From positions 1,700,827 to 1,764,826 of the forward strand of contig JAJEKV010000133.1 of NCBI GenBank assembly GCA_021234155.1: a DNA stretch of 64,000 nucleotides, read 5' to 3'. This DNA is from Isoetes taiwanensis. Taxonomy: Eukaryota; Streptophyta; Lycopodiopsida; Isoetales; Isoetaceae. A program made the translations under genes and the position numbers. The notes beneath the pieces are model-generated. The model made no database searches and was not told where the DNA came from. It was given only the letters and a program-made list of their open reading frames with translations. Below, piece by piece: positions 21,923 to 33,340 of the stretch. How positions within the stretch are numbered: position 1 is the stretch's first letter; each line of letters opens with the position of its first letter.

Positions 21923-22423
21923 CTAGGGCCTCTCCCTGCGAATCCTCCGTGCTAAGTGTAGGTCTTTTGGCATGAGTGTGACCCTCTTAGCATGGGTGGC
22001 ACAGAGATTCCCTTCCTCAAAGAGCTGCACCAGCTCTGCTTCAGCGGCCTCTTGCAGGGCCCGGGTCATTAGAGGGGTAACCCTATAATCGGTCCGGAAC
22101 TCCTGCATGACTTCCCGAAGGAGGTGCTCAAAAGGCGCCTTCCTTATGAGGAGATTTGTGGACATCTGGAAGTGCTTAATCTCCCTGAACACACGGGCGT
22201 GCGGACTGTTCAGCCCGTGGTGAACCCTTTTGGGTTTCTCCGGTCTAGGTGGGGGTGGCTTCGGCTGATTTTTCTTCGGCCTGCCGCCCTCGACGGATTT
22301 CTGCACATTCTGACGGCAGTACCAGTCGTTGTACCTCATCCAGCGACGGAGGTACTCTTGGTAAGCCTTCATCTTGCGCATGAATTCCGCGATCACGGCG
22401 GGCGTGAATTCCCGTTCTCCCAC
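21923..22423 (-). CDS. Histone-H3-like protein encoded in the chromovirus
   Basis: The 166-codon frame has a proline/lysine-rich N-terminal part (residues 1-74, including WMRYNDWYC and [13 protein letters not shown]), then a complete H3 histone fold (75-166). Recognisable blocks are [19 protein letters not shown] (alpha-N/alpha-1), FRTDYRV (loop 1), [19 protein letters not shown] (alpha-2) and [20 protein letters not shown] (alpha-3). Aligned by eye to canonical H3 it needs no gaps and stops at the equivalent of residue 135. About 55 of 87 positions (H3 49-135) agree. Residues matching H3 R63, R83, C110, H113, K115, R116, K122 and D123 are kept. K56 is Met, K79 is Arg, and the canonical tail with K4, K9 and K27 is missing. 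Loop 1 is H3 length, unlike typical CENH3. It is co-oriented with gag-pol, between primer site and gag. Confidence 0.88.
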   Translation of the reverse strand: MGEREFTPAVIAEFMRKMKAYQEYLRRWMRYNDWYCRQNVQKSVEGGRPKKNQPKPPPPRPEKPKRVHHGLNSPHARVFREIKHFQMSTNLLIRKAPFEHLLREVMQEFRTDYRVTPLMTRALQEAAEAELVQLFEEGNLCATHAKRVTLMPKDLHLARRIRRERP

Positions 22424-23007
22424 CTTACGCTTTTGACCACCTTCCGGGTGGCAAACCCACTAGGGTAAGGTGGTCGGCGTGAGGTTGGAAGACCCCGGCC
22501 CTAACGCTCCTCCTCCTCACCGCCTCCTTCTTCCTCCACCTCCTCCTCTTCACGAGGTTCTTCAATGGCAGCCGGTGGCCGAGGGCCCGTCGTTTCTTTT
22601 CTTCGTCCTTCTCTCTTGTTCCCTCAGCTCCCGCTCGCGCTCCTCTTCTTCCTTGCGGTCTTCTCCTCGGCCACTCGCAACTTTCTCCTTGCCCTTCTTC
22701 TTCGGTGCGAAGGGCCCCGCCTCTTGAGTTTGGTGCTGCTGCTTCTTTGCTGATCCACACAACTCCTCAACTTTGCTCTTCTACCTCGATTGTCCAGGCC
22801 GAGGGGCCCAAAGTGGCGGGACTTCGCCCGGTTCTCACGGGTTGCCCGCCGATGAAGAGCTCTTCTTGGGAACTAGATGGTCCTCTTTCGGCGTCGTGGA
22901 AGGTTTTGGCTATTTGCCGCTGGAGGAGACTTCCTGTCTCAGAGGCTTCGGTCGAAGGTGCTTTCGGGAACCTTCTTGACATCTTGACCTGCTTTGCCTT
23001 GCGCCAT
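22424..23007 (-). pseudogene. Probable N-terminal extension of the H3-like ORF, frames broken
   Basis: Upstream of the H3-like frame the element strand stays open in alternating frames back to an ATG at 23007 (MAQGKAGQDVKKVPESTFDR). It then passes through a very basic and acidic region with KKKGKEKVASGRGEDRKEEE (about 22700-22640). The charged, low-complexity composition fits a disordered tail with a possible nuclear localisation signal. Breaks coincide with CAG/CTG-containing words, so they may be consensus errors. If continuous, the H3-like protein would be roughly 360 residues with a long non-canonical tail. Confidence 0.5.
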
Positions 23008-23622
23008 TGAGAGGGTGGGTCGCTCGTGGTACTTCCTTGCTGTCTGTTTGGTTCGAGCCATATCTTACGGTTCAGGAAATGGATGGCGTAAAGGCGATCA
23101 AGAGAGATGATGGTGGAAAAAAGGTTGGAGGGAGAATGAGGTGTCAGATATTTAAAAAGGAGGGTTCCTGGGAATATTCTCCCACCATAATTACCCCTAT
23201 TTATTAGCCTCCCTTATTAATTACCCCATATTTAGTAATTATTTAATTATTAATTTATGTATTAATTCTGTATTAGTTCGTATTATACTTTAAAATTTTC
23301 GAATTTCCTAATGGTTTGAAGTGCTAATTATGGATTTGCGCCATTTTTCACTCGGGTCTCCGATTGGCATGATTCTTCGACCCATTTTAGGTGAAATTTG
23401 ATGCAGATGCATAATTTCCACTCCAAATTTACTAGAAGATGAATTGGACTCATTCATTCTTCGTCTAACACTTAACCTTATTCCGGACCCACTACCTAAA
23501 AGAAAATTTTTCCCTTATTTTCGGGGTTCGATGGTGGAAATTTTTATTTCGCACCCCTATAGGCCTGTTAGACTACTTTCATGGTTATGGTCAGTGCTAG
23601 TTCCTAGTCAACCAAGAACATC
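23008..23622 (-). other. Gypsy-B 5' leader
   Basis: This is the untranslated leader between the primer binding site and the first plausible ATG. It includes an AT-rich stretch (23180-23300) and no convincing coding sequence. Confidence 0.55.
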
Positions 23623-23634
23623 GCTCTGATACCA
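23623..23634 (-). promoter_or_regulatory. Primer binding site (initiator Met tRNA)
   Basis: On the minus strand the 12 bases read TGGTATCAGAGC, the standard plant retrotransposon site complementary to the 3' end of initiator tRNA-Met. It lies one base inside the 5' LTR terminus, which fixes the LTR end and the orientation of the element. Confidence 0.95.
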
Positions 23635-23635
23635 T

Positions 23636-25269
23636 TGTGACACTCCCCGCTAAACATACGGTGCCCGGCCGTACGCTCGGCAGGAAATCCCCCGTCCGGC
23701 TCAACAACCGAACAGGCCCTTCGCCTACCCCGCACTCCAAGGTGACTCTGGTGCGGGGAGGGGACACGAAGGTGTCTTGCGCGCCCTTCCCCTATGGGCT
23801 CCTATAACAGCGGAAGCGATAAACACGTCAGAACTAGCATCAAAACATATAAATACTACCTCGAAGGGTAGTCCATCACACATATACCAATGCAAGGATG
23901 ATAATCATAAACCGTAAAACATGAGAGCTCCTACCCAGGCTCAGACTCGTAGGGAGGATGACTGACCGGCTAGGCCTCAAGATAGAGCAGACCGAGTCAT
24001 GGTAATGGCGAGGGCTGGCATAAGATAATGGCTAGGGTTGACCACTCCATCCGCCCCTCCTGTGCATACTTTGCAGATGGGCTAAATCAGGCTCTGACGT
24101 GACTCTAGCCTTCCGGATACGCAATCCCATGGCATCACCCATCGGGACTACTCCAGGTTGCATCTCCCTGGTCCGACGAGGCAGGAAGGGTTGCATCTCC
24201 CCTTCCCAGGGTCTAGGAGTTCCGTGGGCGGCTAGAGAATTGTGGCGGCACATGATTCGTACCCGACTTAACCCCCCAAAACGAGAGCCAAGCCGACACT
24301 TGCAACTCTCGAGAGGCAGGGCGGCACCATTGCCCCAGGAGGTGTCGGACCATGCCGGCCCTCTAAGTGACCGACCATAAGCCTAGCCCACTATGGGATC
24401 CCCCGAAGCCCCCACTCGGCAGGTATCCTCCCTCCACATTACTTCTAGCCCCGTTGTGTGGTGCTGAGTCGCATCATAGCCCCAATAGCCTGGTGGGCTC
24501 CTATGCACAGGCCGCAACTAATAGGAACTAAGGGATCTACTCTAGGAGCATACTACATATGGCCCTAGGTCTCTACCCCCCTTCCCAATACAAGAGGAGC
24601 AAACATGATCAACCATCATCACATAATCATCATATCATGAGAATAATCATAAGAACATCTTAACCTAATCATACAAATCTAACTAATGGTTAGGGTTCAT
24701 TGATTAGGGTTCAAGATGATGAATCTGTTCTAGGATGGCTCTACCCTAGATACAAGATACTAGCACATCCGGAATGCTAATTCCGGATGAACTATCATAA
24801 CTACTACTCTACATACCGCCCCGACGCTCTCCCTCCGATCAAGGGTGTCTCCATGGTCTTCGACTCACGTCTCGCTGCTCTTGCTCCAAGAGCGGGTCAC
24901 CCTACGGGCTGCCGCACCGGTCTATGCCACAAACAAACGATGTTGGCTTGGGGTTTCGGAAAGGGTAGATGAGTCTCCGGGTGCTAGGGCTGGAAAGAGG
25001 CCTAGGGTTAGGGTTCCCACTAATATAAGTTAGGTCCACCTAAGATGCCACGTGGCATCAATCGGGTGAGTCCTGTGTGGCGGGTGCTCAATGGGTTAAG
25101 GCCACGTGGAAAATGGTCTTAACCTATGGTTGGCTAAGTTATGTGAATAACTTAGTCATGCCCCCCTAGTGCCACAATCCATGGTATACAAGACTATGAA
25201 CTTAGGCTTGTATAGTGACGGGTCCAGGAATATACGTATTTATAGCGTATATTCTCCTGGAACGTCACA
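23636..25269 (-). repeat. Gypsy-B 5' LTR (1634 bp)
   Basis: On the element strand the LTR runs from TGTGACGTTCC (25269) to GGGGAGTGTCACA (23636), with the symmetrical ends TGTGAC/GTCACA. It carries the uninterrupted Helitron H2 target site at 25126/25127, and a terminal palindrome (25215-25268) with a TATA-like centre. A further LTR copy of the same family is at the right end of the window. Confidence 0.95.
25215..25268. repeat. Palindrome at the outer end of the Gypsy-B 5' LTR
   Basis: This is the same 54-bp inverted repeat as in the 3' LTR: GTGACGGGTCCAGGAATATA pairs with TATATTCTCCTGGAACGTCAC. Its centre contains TATTTATAG (CTATAAATA in element sense). Confidence 0.75.
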
Positions 25270-25315
25270 GCATTTTAATCCATTCTAATCAATTTGCTCA
25301 TATCTAGCAACTTCT

Positions 25316-25384
25316 ATGGAGATCCAAGCAACAACGGAAGAGGCTTCTGAGGTGAATTGGAATGCATATTTGGAGAGTGCTTGG
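25316..25384 (+). other. Exon-like segment right of Gypsy-B
   Basis: An ATG-led 23-codon frame (MEIQATTEEASEVNWNAYLE, then SAW) ends exactly at a GT donor (TGG|GTGAGT). It is short, but the codons and the donor look like a plant first coding exon. The source gene is not recognised. A phase-compatible exon-like segment follows at 25959-26021. Gypsy-B inserted about 45 bp upstream of this ATG. Confidence 0.35.
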
Positions 25385-25958
25385 GTGAGTTCTCATTCTA
25401 CTTGAATGATTATTGGAATGTTTCAAGCTTATTTCTTAGATGAGAATCTATATGTTATCAAAGTGAGAGTTTGTTAACAGTCATACACTTCAAACATTTA
25501 TTGAGTTACATACCAATTATTTACCAACTCTTTGATCCAAGAACTTGTGATGTCAAAAGGTTCATCATCATTTTTCTGTACCCCGTTCTGTACAAACAAC
25601 AAAATATCAGATCAGATATGACTAGTTATAGTGCCCGGCGTTGCCGGGCTTTATACTGATTTATACGGTTGATTGTTTTATAGTCGTGTTGTCTTTGTTC
25701 GTGGAATAGTATTGTAGTTGGGAATAGTTCTTATGAATTGAAATTGTTTGTTGGCTGTGGAGACTTGCCATTTACTGCCACGAAAAGTTGTTGACACTTT
25801 AACGATCTCCTCATGTCATGCCTCCTAAAACAAATCCATCTTCATCTTAAAATCCTGATACATGTCACGTAATAAATGCAATTCTGAATCTATACAATGA
25901 AGATTCCTTGAAAAAAAAGGTAAAGATATTTTGTAGATGCATATCCATGGTATTGCAG

Positions 25959-26021
25959 GTACATTCTCCAGGCCCTATACCATGGTTAGTTGAATCAAGT
26001 GATCGATACAGGCTGATTAAG
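25959..26021 (+). other. Exon-like segment with canonical splice sites
   Basis: A 21-codon phase-0 frame (VHSPGPIPWLVESSDRYRLI, then K) is bounded by TTGCAG on the left and GTAAAC on the right. It would join in frame to 25316-25384. If H3 is the short version, this is one gene with a Helitron in its intron; if H3 is long, it is a captured exon. The gene is not recognised and no further exon was found. Confidence 0.35.
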
Positions 26022-27639
26022 GTAAACATTGTTGCTATAGTACTTTGAGCAATGCTCGATGAATAGTGAATATTTTGATATTCACATGCTATAGTTATAA
26101 TAAGTTTGAATTAAGAGTGTTATTTCAGGCAAGGTTGTTTAGTTAATATGGGTATATCATGCGATCAATGTATCCATGAACCTAAAGCATGTTGAACTAA
26201 AGCAAGCATGGATGGAACTGATGGATGTAGTTGTAATAAATGTTTGAGATTAGTAGGTGATTAATGAGGGAGTGCAAATTGAGAGATCTTGGGTATATGC
26301 GAGTTTGTAATCTCTTCTTTTTTATAAAATATGTAAAGGACACCAATAATGATGTAAAACACAAATGAAGTTAAGAGAAAGGGACATATTTGAGTGCAAA
26401 GGTTTGTCAAATATCTAAGTATAATCCTTTCCTTCACACCATAGATTGGTTAACTATTTGGAAGACTCTGCACCATAGAAGATGCATCGTCCTCAGTTCT
26501 AAATATTAAAGGCATTCGAGATCTAAAGCAAAATTGCCATAATCTTCGAGATGCATCCAATCCCCTTACGAAAAATTCTCGAATCATTATTCAATAACCA
26601 GAAAAAGATTCTTTTCTAGAGAAAGCAAAGAATTAGAAAATTCAATTTTAATTTCATCAGTTCATAAGCAATTCTGACTGAAAGGTAGAATCATCAATAT
26701 AAATGCTAGCCAATATGAAATAAAAGTGCAAACAAAATTTTACCCGTAACAATGGGCTAGCTACAAATTGGAAATCCAATATACTGCCACTGCAATTTTT
26801 TAGACCTAATTCTACCATTCTTTAAAAAATGCAAATAGTACAGAACATAACTTTGAACTCACTTCTTGTATCTCCAAATCCCTTCAGTCCGCTTGTAGCA
26901 AGTCTAATCTTTTTCAAAATATCGCAAAATAGCACCTAATTGTGCGAAAATCCCAAGCACAAATGTTGCATTTCTTATGTGTGGTAATGTGCAGATCTTT
27001 GAGGCTTGGAACAAAGTCTAACCTTCTTCAAAATGTACCTGGAAGATAGGAGATAAGAGTTAGAAAATCTCAAACATAATGTTCTATTTCTTATGTCTGG
27101 GAGTCACCAGTGTCCGTAATGAGAACATATATGCAAAAATTCTCAAAATATACCTCCAACATGGCACCTACTTGTAAGACTATCTCTTGTGTGAGACTAT
27201 CTCTTGTGTGTTTCTTGTGGGAGTGAACAGAGAGGACTCACTTTTTGATGTGTAAATTTTTGAGTCTGCATATCAAGAAGTGAGTTCTTTGTTCTCTCAC
27301 GAATTGAAGTATAGCCTAACTCCTCCTAGAAACATTTGCTCTTATATATCTTGGGTGCAAACTTTGTCAATTTTAGCATTCAATTTTCAGTATTACCATA
27401 TCCTCTGATAATAACTCTAAAGCTATATATGTCGCTATATTTCATATGTTCACATTAACAAATGGGCATGTAATGAGTTCATGGATATGTTGTGAGTTCT
27501 GATAGGATACTGCTACACATATTATTTTGTTATAGCAGGATCAAATAGGGCCATGTTATATAAAAATATAAGCGATGGAGAATCAAATTCAAATGCTACT
27601 CTACTTTGGAGTTTCGTACCTTTTGGTGTAGAATGGCGT

Positions 27640-28260
27640 TCAATATCAATTTGCTGCACATTATCTGCAAAATACACCTATTAGCCTTGATCTTTAGTGC
27701 ATAAATGTGAATGGCATTCAATATCAATTTGCTGCACATTATCTGCAAAACACATCCGCTAGCGTTGATCTTCAGTGCATATATGTGAATCTCGACCTCA
27801 ATTATATATTGGTATCATTATGCATTCCCATCTCAATAAGATTTTCATCGTCCTTTATGTTATAAGTCATTACTATTGCAACAGACTTCTTAGCTATAAA
27901 AATAAATGAAAATAAAGAGGATATTTATTACATGCTTGGAAGGAAGATATGTCTTGCTGTGCTCTTATTAGAATCTAGAAAAATGGAGGAAATGCTCTCT
28001 CATCTTTAAACTCATCTAAAGCAACACTACTCATCTTCAAAGCATGGCAGGCATCTAAGCTCGAGAGAATAAGGACTACCCTTAAGACATCTGAAGATAT
28101 GAGGATGAAGCACATAAAAGAGGTCACATTGCTTGAAACATATTTGTATTTTAACCATGTCAACCTAAACCTAAGCATAAGCTGAGCAATAGAAGAGGTC
28201 ACATTGCTTGAAACATACTTTTATTTTAACCATGTCTACCTGAAGGATCTAAACATAAGC
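27640..28260. repeat. Two local tandem duplications
   Basis: Between 27630 and 27790 an 86-bp unit (TCAATATCAATTTGCTGCAC...) is repeated twice. Between 28120 and 28265 a unit of about 70 bp (GTCACATTGCTTGAAACATA...) is repeated twice. Both pairs are diverged by a few percent. No gene is evident around them. Confidence 0.7.
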
Positions 28261-30419
28261 TGAGCAAGCTTTTGAGTTAATTTTTGTGTTTCCTTAGTGA
28301 TGTGGTAGCATTTTGCCCTCTTTGGGTGTGATGATTGTGCAGAAGCTCCCCAAGATCAAGGCCCTTTCGAGTTTTGCCATAAACATTGCTTGTGTTCAAT
28401 CTATGGGAGGCTACATAGCGTAAACTAAATTCGAAAAGAAGTAAATTCTATGTGGCAAGCCTTTCTTTGAAATTGGGAAAAATAAGCGAGGTCATTGAAA
28501 CACAAAACAATAATGGCATGGGTGCAATAAAAAATAAAAATGCATGAAATAGGGCACTATTAGAATAATAACTTTCTTACCCTAAGCGAGAATGTTAAAA
28601 TAGGCATGTAGCTGGCCGATACCATATTCAATCAATTGATGAAAAGGCTTGGCTATGTCTTGCACCAAATCACCTAATATGAGACCCTGCAGAAAGATGG
28701 TGAAGCTTCTTATGTGATTAGAGACAATATAGGATATTGGGAATAGGTCATATCATTCTTTGGAAATAGCTTTCGGACTCACGACACATTCTGGTGTCTT
28801 TGTTATTGAATGAAAAAGTGGGCCTTTGCTACATTTTTGCAATTCTAAGGCACGCAATATGAGGCCATTTGTCTAATGCCTTGCAAGTCGCGTAAGTTTA
28901 TCGGCGTTATTGAACTATATAACTCTAATGCAACATTGGTGATTCTATCTATGGAATTAATACCAAGTCCAATGGCTGGCTTGGGATCTATCTCTAAAGC
29001 CAACCTATAGACCTATTTTCTACAAACTACACCTATAGTATCGTAATGTTGCTAGGATATGTAACGATCCTCTTAGTGGCGAGAGTACTATGGCAAATCA
29101 AACATGCTTATAGTCTCAGTGGCTCGAAAATTGTAGGTGCAATTAGCGCTTAGAACTTTCGGGAGAAATGGTGCAAAGCTTAGCTAACCTCAATGAACTA
29201 TTTGCATCCAAAGCAACTAAGGGATCGACAATGTCGATCTTGTGAGATAAAGGAAACATCTGGAACATGGGAAATCTGCGGATGTTGGTGACATTGTCTA
29301 TAGATTTAAGGAAATGCAAAGCGAGCTCATTCTTTCGTTGCATCATAGTTGCAAGTCTATTTAAAGAAATGCGTGAGGGGCTTATAAATCGTAAATGGAC
29401 CATTGCGTCCATGACAACTTCTAAAAGAGTTACCATCACTTAAAATGCACAAACTCTCATTGCATTATACAAAGTCTTATGTAAGCTTATGTAAACCGAT
29501 CCGGATTTGTGTTGCCTCATGCAAGCGCATGTTGCCGGACTGTGAGTAGAGATTCCTTTGAATACATTCGACTTTCTTTGCTCTTGTACCCCATGTCACA
29601 ACAAACACAAAGCAAAATTGGTTTAGAAGTGACAATGCTGATTGATATCATAGTCTTGCCGATACAATAATACATTAGAAATTTATCTTTCATAACACAT
29701 GTGAAGATGAAATAAGATAACATATGCTAAAACACATCTGTAGTTGGAGTTGACAAGGTTTTAGCTAAGTCAGAAGTAGCAAGTTGATGGCTCTAAATCT
29801 TTTGCAAAGTATGTCTATGTGTATGGATCATATTCTGCAGCCCTCCGCTAGGCTTGCAAAAGGCAGTTGGTGTCTACAGAAAGTAAGTAGCTGGTGGTTG
29901 ATGTTGAAATGCATTATTGGTTTTCTAGTTCGACCTTTCTTCTTTGGTTCTTTGCAGCTATAAAGCTTGAGTCATCCTGAAGGATGTGATTCTAGGACAT
30001 GGAAAACAACGGATACTTGTTGCGGGGTTACGTGGTAGAACACAACAAAAGATTCTTTTCACCGCTATCTGAAGTGCAACATGCGTGATGTTTTGGTCAT
30101 GTTTCTGAATTTGCTAGCGCTGCTTGCACAAATGGATATGAAAGTTCAAATGTTGAGTGCAATGTGCATGTTGAGAATAACCTTTGGGTTTGATATTAAA
30201 ACCTATAACTTGCAAGACTTTAATGGATGCCGACCCGGCGATGCAGGGGGCTCATTATTGTCGAAATTCACTCCAATGTTGGTTTTACATCCGGATAGCT
30301 TGTCGGTGGGCTTGCAAATCCAACAATGGGACCGGAAAATCCCAAGGTGGATCGATGTCGAGTCCCGCAAAATGCACTTTGAAGTGGTGAGAGTCGAGAT
30401 AGTCTAAAAAGGCGGTAAT

Positions 30420-33340
30420 AGCTTGATGGGAAAGTCGGGTTGCAAAGACCTAGCTTGAAGCTAATCCTTGTGTATAAGCTTTGGGAAGCCTAAGCTGCTC
30501 TAGACAACCTATTATCCACATGGGCAATAAACTATCTACCGGCGTCAAGCTGCGGGGATTATTAAATGCTGGTCGGTTGGCATTTAATGCAATTTGTGCC
30601 TTGATTATGGTGTGTCGGAGGATAAGTGCTTACTCTTGGAATGCCATAGTTTTAGTGACATCTAGCTCTATTTGCAACAACTTTGCATAGTGAAGTGTTT
30701 GAAGGCATTAACACTTGTAACAATGGTATTTGCATCATTAAAATCTGAACTTTGTGAAGAATACTCTTGGCCATATCTCCTACGGAACTTTATAGTCACT
30801 ATTTTTACATTATTTGTTGGTACATGAAATCAAAATTCTACAAAATCTTTGTGGAGCTCCAAACATTGTGGAACTTACGGATATAGTTCGTGATCAGCAA
30901 TCAAAAACACCTAGCAATTAGTGTACTTTGTACTCGGACCCATATCTCTATGGAGATTTCTAGTCACTACTTTTACATTTATTTCTTGTAGATGAAATGC
31001 GTGAAATCAAAATTTACGCAAAATCTTCACAGACTCAAATATTATGCTCAAAAACACCTAGCCTTGTTTTTGAATATGGGAACAATGATGATTTTTAAAG
31101 TCTTTATCCTACTTTTGCCAGAGACTTTGACATTCGTCCATGCATCGAGATATCATATATATCCACCAAATATCATATATATTTTTTAATCATGTCATGA
31201 ACAATGGGTTTTTGAACATGCAATGGTGCCCAAATATTCTAGCTGCTAGGGTGGTTAGTTTTCCATGGCAATTTAGATTAGATCAATTGCTGGCCATGAT
31301 AGGGGAAGATGATCTGTTTGTTTTCTACATTTGTTGCCTTCATAGATCTTGTGGGTGCTTCATTTCTACTTCATGTAGTAGGCTCCAAAAGTGGCTCTAT
31401 ACTTTTGTTCAATCTCTAGGATGGTCAATATGTCTTTGGAATTACTATTGCAATTTGGGCAAATAGCTATGAGTGTTCTAGAGGAATATGGTAGGCTGCG
31501 CATAAAATAGCACTAAGATGTCTGTTGCAAAAATTCTGAAGCGGTATTATGACAACTTTTGAGAAGAAGTACTAATTATGGAAAGTGCAAGGCCACCAAA
31601 TTATACTACTTGTTCGGGCATTAATGAATTGCTTATGAAATATGTGGATCCAAATTTGTTTCAACAAATGTTGCTTTGCAATCCTTTGCTAGTAGTGGTA
31701 TGTGGAAAACCGAAAACTTGTCTCAATTTTGCATGTGGTCATGTGGATGTTATAACCATGCGGTTCTCCTTATATTCTTACCTATGCAATATCCATCATA
31801 GCGTTGCTTCATGGGACATGGTAAATTCAAAGGTCTCTAAGATTGTTAAAACCTTGCTTTGTTTGTCTCCAAAGACAAATCCATTTATATAACTCCCTTT
31901 CGCTATGTGAGTTGAAGATGTCGCTATGAGGGGAATATAAAGGGGCATATTTCATATCATTTTGAACTATATTTGAAAAGCAATTTCCTTCTTGATAATT
32001 TTTACGCATTGAGCAATGCAATTCATGCTTCTTTTGAAGCTAGACATTTAAAATTTCAAGTAAATTCTGCCTCAAATAGATGCGAGGCATGAAAAAGGAT
32101 AGACCTCTCCAGTAAAATGATGCGCTATTGGTACAATGCCATATCCATTTTGTCATCATCTTAAAATATATCGTCCTTTTAGCACCGGACTTGCACGAAT
32201 GCATGCGACAAGAAGACCGCGTGAATGGCGGTGCGGCTTTATATCTATTTCTTGAAAGTCCTTGAAGCATTTGACCCCGGTCTACAAATGAATCTATAAC
32301 ATAATGGTAAACCATGTTTTAAGCCTTAGCGAGAATGGATCGTCAGTTCGGACCATTTTACAAATAACTCAGAAACAAACCAACAAACTTGAAGATGCAT
32401 TTCATTTCTCTTATCACTGCATGTTATCATTACATTTAAGTGTAACTTGAAATCTGATAAACTCATATAACCTCGCTTCAGGAGATGAGCCACTCTGGTC
32501 ATTGTCTTACTTCATAACAAGAAAAATAGCAACCAACGGGAGGATGGATATCTCCAAAAGCCTCATTAGCATGTGGATCCTACAAATTTGTTTTGTTTGC
32601 CTTCGCCATCATATTTCCACGTTTGCTTCATTTCTACTTCATGTCTTCCAAGGTGCTTCATTTTCTATAGAATGTATGCAAAAGTGGCTCTATACATTGT
32701 TCAATGGATGGTTTTATGTTTGGAATTACTATTGGGTCTAAACCATAGGAAATTCAAAGTTTGTAAAGGACCTGAGCTTGAAGCCATAATCCTTTTGTAT
32801 GCCTTCAAGATTGGGAACATCTCAGACCATGATATATTATCCATGGGCAATAAGGGTATAATTTGTGGTGAAAGTTTGCCTGCAGGGATTATTTGTGCAT
32901 GATTTTGAAATGTGACTTGTCATTTGCATGTTCAGGATGTTAATAACCAATTTAATCTTACCTATGCAATTCCATCATAACATTGCTTCAGGAACATGGA
33001 TAAGGTCTCTAAGATTGTTAAAACTTCCTTGCTTTGTTTGTCTTAAAGACAAAATCCATTTATATAACTCCCTTCCAATTGAAGATGTTATATGAGGGAA
33101 TATAAAGGGGCATATTTCCTTCATTTTGGACTATATTTGGAAAGCAATTTCCTTTCTAATAATCATATCATTCTATGCATTTACATTGTTTGAAATTGGA
33201 ATTACTATTGCAATATCTAAACCAGAGGAATTCGGGGTTGAGGACCTGGCTTGAAGCTAACATGGCTTTGGGAAGCCCTAGCGCTCAACAGAGGGCAATA
33301 AACATCGCAGAAGGAGAGGCATGATTATTAATAGTCGGTT
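30420..33340. repeat. Degenerate tandem duplication, unit about 1.2 kb
   Basis: Blocks at 31240-31470 and 32490-32740 (GTGCTTCATTTCTACTTCATG, AAAAGTGGCTCTATAC) match. Blocks at 31760-32000 and 32945-33170 (GGTCTCTAAGATTGTTAAAA, ATAAAGGGGCATATTTC) also match in the same order. A third set (AGCTTGAAGC, GGGCAATAA, GGGATTATT) recurs near 30450, 32770 and 33240. This implies two to three tandem copies, now heavily diverged. Coding function is not recognisable. Confidence 0.65.

Larger units (their letters stand above)
9276..25269 (-). mobile_element. Complete chromovirus-type Ty3/Gypsy element (Gypsy-B) carrying a histone-H3-like ORF
   Basis: The element is bounded by identical 5-bp duplications GCATT (9271-9275 and 25270-25274). 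In minus orientation the order is: 5' LTR (23636-25269), primer binding site (23623-23634), leader, H3-like ORF, two unassigned ORFs, gag, protease, RT, RNase H, integrase, chromodomain, repeat-rich 3' UTR, polypurine tract (13709-13721), and 3' LTR (9276-10763 plus 13566-13708). Without nested Helitron H2 it is 13.2 kb. The chromodomain remnant (LQYLVKWKHLPAED) places it among the chromoviruses. Frameshifts run through gag-pol, but the main catalytic motifs are readable, so it is either recently dead or damaged by consensus errors. Confidence 0.93.

Noticed and set aside
21923-22423. Interpretation of the H3-like ORF as a centromeric CENH3 copy.
   Set aside because: Loop 1 has canonical H3 length and the C-terminus matches canonical H3. 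Plant CENH3 usually has a longer loop 1 and a different end. Kept only as a remote alternative.
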